Assembly: GCA_025452255.1 (NCBI GenBank)
Contig: CP104975.1
Coordinates: 451,228 to 515,227 of the forward strand
DNA: 64,000 nt
DNA from: Devosia sp. A8/3-2
GTDB lineage: Bacteria > Pseudomonadota > Alphaproteobacteria > Rhizobiales > Devosiaceae
Direction: 5' to 3'
The notes under the pieces are model-generated. The model made no database searches, was not told the DNA's origin, and saw nothing but the letters and a program-made list of their open reading frames with translations. The translations under genes were made by a program, and so were the position numbers. Position 1 is the stretch's first letter; every line of letters starts with the position of its first letter. Shown here one piece after another: positions 26,977 to 36,964 of this stretch.

Positions 26977-27593
26977 CTACTTTCGCATGAGCGCGATGAC
27001 GTTGTCAGCGACGAGAGCTGTCTGTCCCTCAGGGCCATTTGCCACGCGTTCGGGAGTGCCGACAAACACCTCCACCCGAGACATAGACGATAACTCAAGC
27101 GAGGCCAGCGTGTCATGCATCGTCGGATATCCGGCCTCGGGGGACCAAGACCATGGAGCCGCAGAGGCATGCTCGACGATGAGCAATAGGCCGTTCTTAG
27201 CAACTTTTGCGGCCCGCTGGAGAACGCTGGATCGAGGGAAATCCACGGGTGACTGGAAAAAGAGTGCCGTCACCAAATCGAACTCGCCCTCCGGAAAAGT
27301 CACTGCAAGGTCGTGCTGCTCAAATCTGACTCGCCTGCCCAGACCTGCCGAGCGGGCCCGTTGCGTAGCGGCCTCAACCGCAGTTGTCGAAACATCCGCC
27401 CCGGTCGCGGTCCATCCCTGATTTGCCAACCAAATGACGTCGTCGCCACGTGAGCACCCAAGATCCAAAGATCGTCCGGCAGGCAGGTCGGAAGCATATT
27501 GAACAAGCACGGCGCTTGGCTTGCCGCTCGGCTCTCTGGTGGGTGCACGGTAGTGCTGTTCCCAGAACTGCTCGGATGTTGCGTGGTCGACAT
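26977..27593 (-). CDS. class I SAM-dependent methyltransferase (frameshift near start)
   Basis: About 205 residues. The SAM-binding motif is SLDLGCSRGDDVIWLA, motif II lies in ATGADVS, then FDLVTALFFQSPVDF and NGLLLIVEHAS. ATG 27593 (AGGGAG site) begins MSTTQHP in another frame and joins near 27575 to EQFWEQHYRAP. Resembles small thiopurine/tellurite-type methyltransferases. Next to a second methyltransferase on the same strand, 50 bases apart. Confidence 0.8.
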
Positions 27594-27643
27594 GTTTTGT
27601 CTCCCTTGGGATAAACGCACTTAGGATTGGGTAGCGCGAATGC

Positions 27644-28343
27644 TTAGTTCCGGCGCGCAATGACGATGTACCGATCCTTTGATGCTGGAAACGCAGCACG
27701 CCGCGCTTCGTTTAGCGCGAGGAACGGCTCTGCTTGTTCTATGGCGAAGCCGACATTACGCAGGAGCTCCGCTACAGGATCGGCAGTGATCAGAGCTGCA
27801 AATGGCAGAGCGGCAAGCTGCTCGGGCGACCAGCTGGTGGCGGGCCAGAACCCGTCAACGAGCATCAGTGTGCCTTTAGGCTTCAAGAGGCCAAGCATGC
27901 GCCTGAAGTCCCGATCTGGCTGATCGAAATGGCAGATCACTTGCCGGGACACAATGAGATCGAACATCCCATCTTCCGACGTCATGGCACCTGCATCGCC
28001 ATGCTCGAAGTCGGTCGCCTCAAGCTCCGGATGCAGCACCGGGCCCTGCTCGATCATAGCAGCCGAGGGTTCGAGCCCAACCGCATCAAGGCAATGAGCC
28101 TTAAGGGTGGCAAGCAGCGCGCCCGTTCCGGCTCCAAAGTCCAGAAGTCGCGCATCGGGAGAGAGACCGAATGCATCAACCGCGGCGAGCCAGCCCTGCC
28201 GTTCTTGGGGAAAAAGCGTGTGCTCGGGGTCGTCCTCATACCCGCTCGCCTGCTGTTCTCCATAGACCTGACTGCCCGGAGCGTTTCGCTCGGCAGTCGG
28301 GCCTCTTTCCCCGGGGGATTGGCTTTTCGATCTGTTTGGCCAT
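27644..28343 (-). CDS. class I SAM-dependent methyltransferase, UbiE-like (start uncertain)
   Basis: The open frame reads EDDPEHTLFPQERQGWLAAV, then the SAM motif LLDFGAGTGALLATLK, DAVGLEPSAAM, FDLIVSRQVICHFDQP and GTLMLVDGFWPA. It runs on upstream without a start in this frame; ATG 28343 in a neighbouring frame implies one frame change near 28265. Substrate unknown. Ends at 27644, 50 bases from the start of the next methyltransferase. Confidence 0.75.
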
Positions 28344-28373
28344 GACGCATTCCTGAGTTCTGTGGTGCAGGAG

Positions 28374-28401
28374 GTTGCGCCGGCCTAAGGCCGGGCGCAA
28401 C
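28374..28401 (-). terminator. hairpin downstream of aztD, possible terminator
   Basis: GTTGCGCCGGCC-TAA-GGCCGGGCGCAAC forms a long GC stem with one bulged base, starting 12 bases past the aztD stop. No T-run follows, so it may act as an mRNA-stabilising end. Confidence 0.45.
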
Positions 28402-28413
28402 ACCGGTGGCGAA

Positions 28414-30257
28414 CTAGTGCGCGATCATCTCGTCAACGATCTCTTTGGCGCTCAAGGACGATGGGTAATAGGTCGGCCAGTTGGTAACTTCTTCGAGCAG
28501 AGCCGCCCGATCATTGCCCCAGTAGAGGTGGTAATGGTCGGCTGCTTCAGGCGCGATCTTGTGGTCACTAAACTGGATGAACTGCGGAGCCGTTTCGTCG
28601 CCTGACATCTTCTTGAAGATGAAGCGGACGCCGCGATTGCCCTTTGCATAGGTCAGAACTTCATAGCCATCGCTGGCATACTGGGCCGCGAGTGGCTCCC
28701 CGTCTCCGTAGAAGGTGACCGCGTCGCCTTCGATGGTGATGCGGTCGACTTCGGTTTTGTAGCCGACCTGATAGTAGGCACGGTATTCTTGGGCGGTCTG
28801 GTCGCCGCTTTCGCCCTTGTGTGCCATGACCGGATCTAGCGTGCCGTCCCGGAGAAGGGGGTAGACCGACTGCCAGTCGCCAGCCCAATCGGACAGTTCG
28901 CGATCGGCGATCTGGTTGTCCTCGAAATAGCCCCGGTAGACCTTGCTGTTGTGGTCGTGACCATGTGCATGATCATGAGCTTCATCGCCATGCTCATGAC
29001 CCTCGTGGTCGTGCTCTTCGCCTTCCGCGCCATGATCGACACCGCTGCCGCCGGCTACCGCGATATTGTAGGGCTTGCCCTCAACTTCGACCGTGCCGAC
29101 TTCTTCAAGCGTTTCCGTCGCGATGCGACGCACCGAGCCCGCATTGGGGTCAGTCATAACGATTTCGTCGCCAGCCATGGCCAGACGCGGGCGCGGATCG
29201 TTCCAGTCACCGTCCATCGAATAGGGTTCCGTGGCCTTGACGCTTTCAGTCACTTCAGCCTTGAGCAGGTCGAGCTGATGCAGCGAGCCATCTTCGGTCA
29301 GGACGTAGCCGTAACGCGCATTGGCGGGATCAAGCACGAAGTCCACACGGCGGAACGGCAGTTCGACATAGCGGAAGTGTGGCTCGTCGACCGGATCGAT
29401 GACAACCGGGCCTTTGGCGCCATAATTGCCCAGGAAAACCTGCATGGCTTTGGAGCCGAGCAGCGTTCCCGTGCTTTCGCCCGCCGGCAGGTCAGCTGGA
29501 TATCCCAGCATTTTCATCACCGGACCATCCGCACCATCGGTAACAGTCAGCACGCCCTCGGCGCAGCCGGTGGCCAAATAAGCGCCGGAAAAGGCTTCAC
29601 CATGGACAGCGGTGCAGGTGGCGACATCGCCAGCGGGGGTGCCGTCGGCATTGATGGCCTGCAGGCCGATGCGGTCGGGAGCGGCATCGCCTTCGACCGG
29701 TGCATCAGAGGCGACGCTGGTCACCCATAGATCGCCGATAGGAGCGGCGTAGCCATGGTGTGCCCTTGCTTGCGGCAGCTTTGTCGCTTCCACCTTGCCA
29801 TCGGTCAGGTCGTGGCCGTCAATGACCTCCGCATAGCCGCCGCGGTCAGAAATTGATGACGACTTTGCCATCATGATCAATCAGGTGGAACGGCCGCGGA
29901 CCGGTGAGCGTGTCTTCGATTGCCGCTGGTTCGCTGACCTCGATATCCGAGTGGTCGCCGTGAGAATGGAGGGAAATACCGCTGGTGAAAAAAATTCACC
30001 GTGTCGTCATTGGACTGGATGGCGACGACAGCGCCGCCATTGTCGACGGTGTAAAGCTTGTTCTGCCCCGTCGTGTCGAAGGTCCAGCGGTTTTCGGGCT
30101 GGGACAGATCGAAAGCCGTCACCTTGGCAGCGGCGTGGTCGCCGACAAAGATACGATAGAGAGTGATGTCCGTGGCGTCGTGGGATTGCTCCTGCGCCGT
30201 GGCGCCGCCCGACAGGATGAGCCCGAGGGCGGTTGAGTAAGCCAAATAGCGTAGCAA
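28414..30257 (-). CDS. aztD: AztD-type zinc metallochaperone fused to a ZinT domain (two frameshifts)
   Basis: Periplasmic protein of about 614 residues. After the signal peptide (LRYLAYSTALGLILSGGATA) comes an AztD-like beta-propeller: ITLYRIFVGDHAAAKVTAFD, the metal-site motif SHGDHSD, VEVEGKPYNIAVAGGSG. Then a His/Asp/Glu-rich linker (HEGHEHGDEAHDHAHGHDH) and a C-terminal ZinT domain (DWAGDWQSVYPLL, DPVMAHKG, HYHLYWG). Frames change in an A7/T7 run near 29992 and at 29848. TTG 30257 with AAGGAGAG upstream is the best start. AztD is known to hand zinc to AztC; the fusion could add zinc capture. Confidence 0.85.
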
Positions 30258-30309
30258 GTTTCTCTCCTTGAGATGCGGGTGCACTCTGGCACTGGTGAAA
30301 GTTTTGGGG

Positions 30310-31246
30310 TTAGTTGGCAGCAAGGCCGGTGGTGATTGCCTGTGCGTTGTGGTGCATCATGGCGATGTAGCTGGGCGCCGCGCCGTCAGGGCCGGACAGG
30401 GCGTCCGAATAGAGAACGTCGCTGATCGGCAGGCCGGCCTCGGTGGCGATCTGCTCGATCAGGCGGGTGTCGGCGATGTTTTCGGAAAAGATGGCGCCAG
30501 CGTTCTGGTCGCGAATTTCACGGATTAAACCGCCAACATCTGCTGCAGAAGCCTCGGACTCCGTTGAGACGCCCTGCGGTGAAAGGAAATGGATGCCATA
30601 TTCACCTTCGAAATAGCCGAAGGCATTGTGCGACACGACCACCGTTCGACGGTCTTCGGGCAAGGCTGCGACGCGTTCGATGATTTCTGTGTGGAGCGCG
30701 TCGAGCTCGCCGAGATAGCGTTCAGCATTCGCGGTATAGGCCTCGCACCCGTCAGCATCGGCGGCACAGAAGGCCCCGACGATGTTCTCGACATAGATTT
30801 TGGCGTTCGCCACCGACTGCCGAGCGTGTGGATCATAAGCGCCGGCGTGGAAGATGGCCTGCCCATCAATGAAATGGTAATGGCCGCCCCCGGGCTCTTC
30901 CCGCGGCTCGATGCCGTCGGTCAGGATGATGATATCTGCTTCCGTGGCGCTGGCTGTTATCAAACGGTCCAGAAAGCCTTCGAGTTCAAGACCGTTGGTC
31001 AGCACCACGTCAGCCCCGGCCAACGCGATCGCATCGGCGGGCTTGGGCTCATAGACGTGCGCATCGCCATTGGGGCCAACAAGCGTCTTAAGCGCGATGC
31101 GGTCGCCACCGACCCGGCTTGCAGAAGTCACCGATGATGGAGAAGGTCGCAACAACTGCCAGCTTCTCTCGGGCAAAGCCGGGCGTGGCGCCAGCACACA
31201 ATGATATAACAGAACACGCCGGGAGGTGTTTGAACCGAGAGGTCAT
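30310..31246 (-). CDS. aztC: zinc ABC transporter substrate-binding protein, AztC/ZnuA-like (one frameshift)
   Basis: Cluster 9 periplasmic zinc-binding protein, about 311 residues. ATG 31246 (AAGGA site) opens a signal peptide; VVATFSIIGDF is followed, after an extra base at 31123, by ASRVGGDRIALKTLVG and NGDAHVYEPKP (first metal histidine). Further ligands lie in GHYHFIDGQ, VVVSHNAFGYF and IFSENIAD. It receives zinc in the periplasm and delivers it to the AztB channel. Located between the permease and aztD genes, 52 bases before aztD. Confidence 0.9.
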
Positions 31247-31258
31247 GGAAGTTCCTTG

Positions 31259-32134
31259 TTAAGCTGTACGGTGAGAAGTGCGGGGCCGCATGGTCGCGAG
31301 CACACCGCGAGGACCGGCCGGGACCGAGACGGCGTAGATCACGCCGGTCGACAGAATGATCGCCGGACCGGATGGCAGGCTGAAATGGTAAGAGAGCAAA
31401 AGCCCTCCGATCGACGACAGGACGCCGATGGCGATGGCGACCACGCACATGGTTTCGACACGGCTGGTCCAGAACCGAGCCGCCGTGGCTGGCAAGACCA
31501 TCAGACCCACCGAAAGCAGCGTCCCAAGAGCCTGAAAGCCGGCAACGAGGTTGAGCACTACAAGGCCCAAAAAGATGAAATGAACTGGCGATCCAAGCCC
31601 GGAAACTGATCGTAGGAACAGCGGATCGAGGCATTCGGCGATCAGGGCGCGCCGGAACACCAGCATGGTAACCGGGGTCATGGCCGTCACCAACCCGATC
31701 AAGACCAAAGCATCGGTGTTGAGCGCCAGAACGGTTCCGAACAGCACGTGCATCAGATCGATGCTGGAGCCGCGCATCGATACCATGACCACGCCAACCG
31801 ACAGAGCAATCAGGTAGAAGGCGGCCATTGAGGCATCCTCCTTTTGAACGGTAAGGCGCGACACCGCTCCCGCACCCAGCGCCACCACCATGCCGGCCAC
31901 CAGTCCACCCGGGGTCATTGGCACCAGTTCAAGGCCATAGAGCAGAAAGCCGGCGGCAGCGCCGGGAAGGATGGCATGTGCCATGGCGTCACCAGTCAGG
32001 CTCATCCGCCGCAGCGTCAGGAACACGCCGACTGGGCCTGCCCCGATCGACAGCATCAGTGAACCCAAGAGGGCACGTTGCATGAAGCCGAATTCGACAA
32101 AGGGGGCGATGAAGAAGTCATAGAGCGAATTCAT
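31259..32134 (-). CDS. aztB: zinc ABC transporter permease, AztB/ZnuB-like
   Basis: Intact 291-residue inner-membrane permease of the ABC-3 family with about eight or nine hydrophobic segments: MQRALLGSLMLSIGAGPVGV at the start, RRMSLTGDAMAHAILPGAA (family signature), VLFGTVLALN, and LLSVGLMVLPATAAR near the end. Its ATG overlaps the stop of the ATPase gene (ATGA), and it is followed 12 bases later by aztC. Confidence 0.94.
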   Translation of the reverse strand: MNSLYDFFIAPFVEFGFMQRALLGSLMLSIGAGPVGVFLTLRRMSLTGDAMAHAILPGAAAGFLLYGLELVPMTPGGLVAGMVVALGAGAVSRLTVQKEDASMAAFYLIALSVGVVMVSMRGSSIDLMHVLFGTVLALNTDALVLIGLVTAMTPVTMLVFRRALIAECLDPLFLRSVSGLGSPVHFIFLGLVVLNLVAGFQALGTLLSVGLMVLPATAARFWTSRVETMCVVAIAIGVLSSIGGLLLSYHFSLPSGPAIILSTGVIYAVSVPAGPRGVLATMRPRTSHRTA

Positions 32135-32907
32135 GACGCAGCTCGCTGGGCCGCATGGGAATGATCGTGATCATTCTCAGGCTCGCACCAGGGCGCATTC
32201 TCGTCCCGAGCCTCGTGGAAGCGTCTCGCGCGCAGCAGGTTTTCCGGCGCCAGTGTTTCTCGCGCATCACCCCAAGCCACCGGACGTCGGGCCAGAAGGA
32301 GCGCTCGGGGAAAATGCTCGCGCACAAGATCAAGATCGTGGACCACCACCAGCACGGTGCGCTCTTCGCCATGCCAGCGCTTGATGAGCGCAATGAGGTC
32401 ACCCAGCGTGCGGGCATCAATGGCGTTGAAGGGCTCATCGAGGAGGATCAAGTCGGCATCCTGCACCAGCACCACGGCGAATAAGGCACGCTGCAACTGG
32501 CCGCCGGACAGTGTGTCGATCGAGCGCTTTTCGAAGCCTGACATTCCCACTGCGGTGAGCGCCTTGCTCACGGCGTCCTTGTCTTCGCTTCTGTGGCGAC
32601 CCAGAAGTCCGCGCCGCGGCCAGAGGCCGAGGGACACCAAATCAACGACGCGAGCGGGGAACGAGCGATCGAGTTCGGATTGTTGTGGCAGGTAGGCGAC
32701 GCGTGTTCCCGCTGTCACGGTGCAGGATCCTGTCATCGGCGGGAGCATGCCGACGATGCCCTTCATCAGTGTCGATTTGCCCGATCCATTGGCACCAACG
32801 ACGGCGGTCAGCGAGCCCTTGGGCACCAAGCCGGAGAGGTGATGCACTGCCGGATGACCGGCATAACCGAGCGTCAGGTCCGAGAATGTCAGGGCGGCGT
32901 CCGGCAT
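32131..32907 (-). CDS. aztA: zinc ABC transporter ATP-binding protein, AztA/ZnuC-like
   Basis: Intact 258-residue ATPase: Walker A GANGSGKST, Q-loop YLPQQSELD, signature LSGGQLQR, Walker B LILLDEPFNAID, switch VVVHDLDLV. The tail is histidine-rich (ENDHDHSHAA), common in zinc importer ATPases. First gene of aztABCD, divergent from zur with 84 bases between start codons; the shared AT-rich element at 32944-32964 is the likely Zur operator. Confidence 0.94.
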   Translation of the reverse strand: MPDAALTFSDLTLGYAGHPAVHHLSGLVPKGSLTAVVGANGSGKSTLMKGIVGMLPPMTGSCTVTAGTRVAYLPQQSELDRSFPARVVDLVSLGLWPRRGLLGRHRSEDKDAVSKALTAVGMSGFEKRSIDTLSGGQLQRALFAVVLVQDADLILLDEPFNAIDARTLGDLIALIKRWHGEERTVLVVVHDLDLVREHFPRALLLARRPVAWGDARETLAPENLLRARRFHEARDENAPWCEPENDHDHSHAAQRAAS

Positions 32908-32943
32908 GCAAAACCTTGAAACAAACGCTTGAGTGTGTGAAGT

Positions 32944-32964
32944 CGTGACGTTATTACATTACAT
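32944..32964. promoter_or_regulatory. probable Zur box between aztA and zur
   Basis: ACGTTATTACATTAC at 32948-32962 is an AT-rich element like Zur boxes of alphaproteobacteria. A version with two differences (ATGTTATTACGTTAC, minus strand) lies at 36967-36981, before the second metal-type ABC operon. Repression by Zn-Zur of both divergent units is expected. Confidence 0.6.
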
Positions 32965-32991
32965 AATTCATCCCGCAAGACGGTTTTTCAG

Positions 32992-33396
32992 ATGCATGTC
33001 GAGCCGGTGCTTACCGCAAACCAACAGCTGGTCTTCAAGGCCCTCGGAGACGCTGAAGCGCCGCTCAGCGCCTATACGATCCTTGAGCGATTGCAGGGAA
33101 AGGGCATCAAGGCCCCTTTGCAAGTCTACCGGGCGTTGGAAAAACTGATCGACTTCGGGTTGGTGCATCGGCTCGAAAGCCTGAATGCCTTCGTTGTCTG
33201 CGACCACCACGGTGACCACACCCAGCATCCTGTGGCCTTTGCCATCTGTGACTCTTGTGGCCTCGTCGCAGAGTTTGTCGACTCGTCGGTGCAAGAGGGC
33301 TTGAGCCGGTGGACCACGGGACACGCGTTCCGGCCTAAGCGAGTGACGGTTGAACTTCGTGGCCTATGCGAGACCTGTGACGGAGCCTCCAAGTGA
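32992..33396 (+). CDS. zur: zinc uptake regulator Zur (Fur family)
   Basis: 134 residues, intact. Winged helix with LGDAEAPLSAYTILERLQGK and QVYRALEKLIDFGLVHRLES; then a metal-binding dimerisation domain with HHGDHTQHP, a CDSCG pair and a closing CETC pair that hold the structural zinc. Represses zinc import genes when zinc is sufficient. Divergent from aztABCD, and its last codon overlaps the start of the COG0523 gene (GTGA). Confidence 0.93.
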   Translation: MHVEPVLTANQQLVFKALGDAEAPLSAYTILERLQGKGIKAPLQVYRALEKLIDFGLVHRLESLNAFVVCDHHGDHTQHPVAFAICDSCGLVAEFVDSSVQEGLSRWTTGHAFRPKRVTVELRGLCETCDGASK

Positions 33397-34481
33397 CGGA
33401 GCTCGGGCTGGACCATGCCGCGCCAATTCCTGTGTTCCTCCTCACGGGATTTCTGGGCTCGGGGAAGACAAGCCTGCTGAACCGGATGATCGCCGTGGGC
33501 GGACCGCGTACGGCTGTGATCGTCAACGAATTCGGCGACGTGCCGATAGACAACGATCTCGTGCAGGTCGACGGCGAGGACACCAATTTTGCCGAGACTT
33601 CGACCGGCTGCATCTGTTGCGAACCCGGCAATGACATCGTCTCGACCACGGCGCGCCTGTCCGAGGCCATGGACGAGGGCACAATCGGCAAGGTCGAACG
33701 GGTTGTTATCGAAACTACCGGCCTCGCCGATCCAGCGCCGATCATCAATCAGATGCTGCTATATGCTGCCCTGCGCATTGGTGGTCGGTATTTTCAGCTC
33801 GCCTCGGTCATCACCACACTCGACGCCATCCGTGGCGAAGCAACGGTCGACGAACGCATCGTCGGTCACAAGCAGATCGCCTTTGCCGACCGCATCGCAC
33901 TAACAAAGTCCGATATGCTCGGACACGACCGAGTCGATCGTCGCGAAGCCCTTGAGGCGCTGATCGCCGGGATCAATCCGGGTGCTCGGGTACTGGACGT
34001 GCAGGCGCCACTGGCGCAGCCGGAACGCCTCCTTGACGCAGGCTCCTACGGCGCGGCTGAGCGCGGCAGCAATGTTGCCGCGTGGCTGGCCGCCGAAAGC
34101 CCCCTCGCCCGTGCTTTCGCTGCCCCGGCATCCGCGCCGGTTGCTGGACTGGCACGGCATTCGTGCATCTACACCAAGAGCATGGTGATGGACGGCACGG
34201 TCTCAGCCCGGGAACTCGTCACCTTCATCGACATGTTGCGTCGTGCCGCTGGGCAGCGACTACTCCGGCTCAAGGGCCTCGTTGCGATGGCCGACGACCC
34301 CGAACGTCCGATGCTTGTGCATCTGGTGCAGGACATCTTCCATCCCCCAGTGCGCTCGGAGCGCTGGCCCAGCGATGACCGCCGCACTCGCATCGTCTTG
34401 ATCGCCGATGGCATCGACGAGCCGGCACTCGAAAGCTTTCTCCAAACCCTCGAACGCAAGCCCCGCCGCAAGCGGGCCTGA
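33393..34481 (+). CDS. COG0523 (CobW-type) GTPase, metallochaperone 1
   Basis: 362 residues, intact; GTG start overlapping zur. Walker A GFLGSGKTS, NEFGDVPIDNDL switch region, the metal-binding CxCC motif (TGCICCEPG), ETTGLADPAP, and the guanine-specificity TKSD (in place of NKxD). C-terminal CobW domain follows. COG0523 proteins in Zur operons help deliver zinc to client proteins in zinc starvation. Slightly diverged relative to the second copy. Confidence 0.92.
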   Translation: MTELGLDHAAPIPVFLLTGFLGSGKTSLLNRMIAVGGPRTAVIVNEFGDVPIDNDLVQVDGEDTNFAETSTGCICCEPGNDIVSTTARLSEAMDEGTIGKVERVVIETTGLADPAPIINQMLLYAALRIGGRYFQLASVITTLDAIRGEATVDERIVGHKQIAFADRIALTKSDMLGHDRVDRREALEALIAGINPGARVLDVQAPLAQPERLLDAGSYGAAERGSNVAAWLAAESPLARAFAAPASAPVAGLARHSCIYTKSMVMDGTVSARELVTFIDMLRRAAGQRLLRLKGLVAMADDPERPMLVHLVQDIFHPPVRSERWPSDDRRTRIVLIADGIDEPALESFLQTLERKPRRKRA

Positions 34482-34504
34482 ACCATTCTGAATAAGGATC
34501 TGCA

Positions 34505-35479
34505 ATGAACGCTCCTATCCCCACGCAGACGCCCGTGACAGTGCTCACCGGCTTCCTCGGCTCCGGCAAGACCACGCTGCTCAACCGCATCCTGTCCGAG
34601 CAGCATGGCAAGAAATATGCGGTCATCGTCAATGAATTCGGTGAAGTGGGCATCGACAACGATCTCATCGTCAATGCCGACGAAGAAATCTTTGAGATGA
34701 ACAACGGCTGCATCTGCTGCACCGTCCGCGGCGACCTGATCCGCATCCTCGAAGGCCTGATGAAGCGTGCCGACAAGTTCGACGGAATCATCGTGGAAAC
34801 CACCGGCCTTGCTGACCCTGCTCCGGTGGCCCAGACCTTTTTCGTCGATGAAGACGTCCGCTCTCGCACCAAGCTCGATGCAATCGTCACCGTGGTCGAC
34901 GCCAAGCACATGCTGGGCGAGATCGACACGGCACCAGAAGTGCTCGAGCAGCTGGCCTTTGCCGATCTGGTAGTGATCAACAAGACCGACTCGGTCAACC
35001 TCGAAGAGCTGGCGGCCGTGGAAGCCCGCATCCGCAAGGTCAATCCGATGGCAGCCATCGAGCATGCCGAGCGCTGCGACTCGGCGCTGGACAAGGTCCT
35101 GGGCCGTGATGCCTTCAACCTGAAGCGCGTGCTTGAAGTCGAACCCGACTTCCTCACTGAAGATCATGCTCATGACCACGACGAAGAAATTGGCAGCCTG
35201 TCGCTGGTGAGCGATACAGCCCTCGATGAGCGCATGTTCTCCACACGGATCCGGCAGGTGACACAGACCTTCGGCACCGAAATTCTGCGCATGAAGGGCA
35301 TCATTGCCTTTAAGGATGATCCGGAACGCTTCGTCGTTCAAGGCGTCCATATGCTGCTGGAAGGCGATTACCAGCGTCCTTGGAAAGCGGACGAACAGCG
35401 CCAGAGTCGTCTGGTCTTCATCGGCCGCGACCTGCCCGAACAGGTCCTCCGCGACGGCTTCAAGCAGTGTCAGGCATAA
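34505..35479 (+). CDS. COG0523 (CobW-type) GTPase, metallochaperone 2
   Basis: 324 residues, intact. Walker A GFLGSGKTT, NEFGEVGIDNDL, CxCC in GCICCTVRGD, ETTGLADPAP, NKTD for guanine recognition, and an internal DHAHDHDEE stretch that can bind zinc before the CobW C-terminal domain (RMKGIIAFKDDPERFVVQGV). ATG 34505 follows an AAGGATC site. Same family as the preceding gene but only moderately similar, so not a recent duplication. Its stop overlaps the next start (TAATG). Confidence 0.93.
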   Translation: MNAPIPTQTPVTVLTGFLGSGKTTLLNRILSEQHGKKYAVIVNEFGEVGIDNDLIVNADEEIFEMNNGCICCTVRGDLIRILEGLMKRADKFDGIIVETTGLADPAPVAQTFFVDEDVRSRTKLDAIVTVVDAKHMLGEIDTAPEVLEQLAFADLVVINKTDSVNLEELAAVEARIRKVNPMAAIEHAERCDSALDKVLGRDAFNLKRVLEVEPDFLTEDHAHDHDEEIGSLSLVSDTALDERMFSTRIRQVTQTFGTEILRMKGIIAFKDDPERFVVQGVHMLLEGDYQRPWKADEQRQSRLVFIGRDLPEQVLRDGFKQCQA

Positions 35480-36496
35480 TGGCTGGATTCGATTTTGCAG
35501 TTCCCGAGCCCACGATCCGGGCTCGGGTGGAAGAGTGGCAACTCGGCGCCCCGAGCACCGGGATGGTTTGGCTCGGCCAAACTCTCGTTGCAGCCGGTGG
35601 CGACGGACAGCTGCATTTTGCCGAGGTGTCCAGCGGCGAGTTGGTCAGCACTCCTCTGCATAAAGGGGCGATCCTGACACTGGCGGCAGATCCGGCCACT
35701 GGTCGAGTGATTACGGGCGGCGACGATGGCCGCCTCATGGCCGCGACCAGCGACGGCAGCACACAATTGCTCCACCGTCCCGGTCGCTGGATCGATGCTG
35801 TCGCCGTCGGCCGCAAGGGAATGATCGCAGCCGGCGTCGGCAAAGAGGTCTTGCTGTGGCAGGATGACGAGCTTCATAGCAAAGACATGCCATCGACCGC
35901 AGCGGGCCTCGCCTTCGATGCCAAGGGTTCAACCCCGGCCATCGCCCATTATGGTGGCGTCAGCCTCATCGATGCAGCCCATCCCAAGCGCGCTCCCCGC
36001 CTGTTGGCATGGAAGGGCTCCCATATCGGTGTGAGCTTCAGCCCCAACGGCAAGTTCGTGGTTTCGGTGATGAGCGAGAACGCGCTCCATGGTTGGCGCA
36101 TCAAGGATGCGGCCAACATGGCTATGTCTGGCTATCCCACCAAACCGCGCTCACTGTCTCGGTCAGCCGATGGTCGGCTTCTGGCCTCGTCGGGGGCAGA
36201 TGGGGCAATCGTCTGGTCATTCGCGGGCCGGGATGGACCGATGGGCACGTCGGCTATCAGCCCGGGAGAACGAGGCGTGCAGGTTACGGCCATCGCCCGG
36301 CATCCCAGTGCGCCCATGCTTGCCCTCGGCTACCGGGATGGATCAGTGCAACTGTGTCGCTCGGAAGGTGGCGACATGCTGCCGATGCGGGCCGCGGATG
36401 GCCAGCCGATCAAGGCTCTCGGCTTTGATCCCGGCGGGGGCTTTGGGCATCTTGACGGACGCTGGAAGCGTCAGGCGCGTCGATTTGGCCGCTTAG
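35479..36496 (+). CDS. WD40-repeat protein of the Zur operon (one frameshift near the end)
   Basis: About 339 residues, no signal peptide: a cytoplasmic beta-propeller. Repeated blades end with patterns such as VAAGGDGQLHFAE, VITGGDDGRLMA, VSVMSENALHGWR, LASSGADGAIVWSF and LALGYRDGSVQL. A frame change near 36440 leads into ALGILTDAGSVRRVDL and the stop at 36496. Overlaps the GTPase gene by one base. WD40 proteins accompany COG0523 genes in several alphaproteobacterial Zur regulons; role unknown, perhaps a scaffold. Confidence 0.85.
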
Positions 36497-36547
36497 AGCA
36501 CCGCGCATAAGCTTGACACTGCTGCGTCCCAATGGCCTTTTGTGTTT

Positions 36548-36740
36548 GTTGAAGGTTCCTTTGCGGCCCAACGGCTAAAGAGGATTAAAAGGGAACACGG
36601 TGCGACGTACCCATCAGGGCGCAAAACCGTGGCTGCCCCCGCAACTGTAAGCGGTGAGTTCTGCTGGAATCGCCACTGATCCTAGGATCGGGAAGGCCCA
36701 GACAGCGCATAGACCCGTAAGCCAGAGACCTGCCATCAAC
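36548..36740 (+). ncRNA. cobalamin (AdoCbl) riboswitch
   Basis: Hallmarks in order: GGTTCC, AAAAGGGAACACGGTG, ACCGTGGCTGCCCCCGCAAC, TGTAAGCGGTGAGT, CCACTG, GGGAAGGCCCAGAC, GACCCGTAAGCC and the B12 box (AGCCAGAGACCTGCC). The B12 box lacks one base relative to the usual AGCCAGGAGACC, either an indel error or a real change. It faces the ABC importer at 37081-39888, so cobalamin should lower that operon's expression. Confidence 0.93.
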
Positions 36741-36964
36741 CTGTCTTCAACCCGGCCGGGGTGTGCCGCGGAGAACGATGATGGCGTTTGACGACTTTTC
36801 TACTGGTCTATGCCTGATGGGTTCGCTCGGTTTGCCCCCGCATCTTGCGGAGGTTTCCAGTGGGACAGGCACGTCCATGCTGCGGCGATAGTCGCTTCGA
36901 TTCTGATCGAACGATCAGCTTTCCACCATCGCTCCGACCAGATTCCAGATTGCAGAAACGTTGT

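Noticed and set aside
34169..35350. 393-residue minus-strand frame opposite the second COG0523 gene
   Set aside because: The plus-strand GTPase has all family motifs, so this is a shadow.
36779..36892. 37-residue frame between the riboswitch and the ABC operon as a leader peptide gene
   Set aside because: No ribosome site of note, no family pattern, and no membrane segment typical of small cobalt transport proteins.
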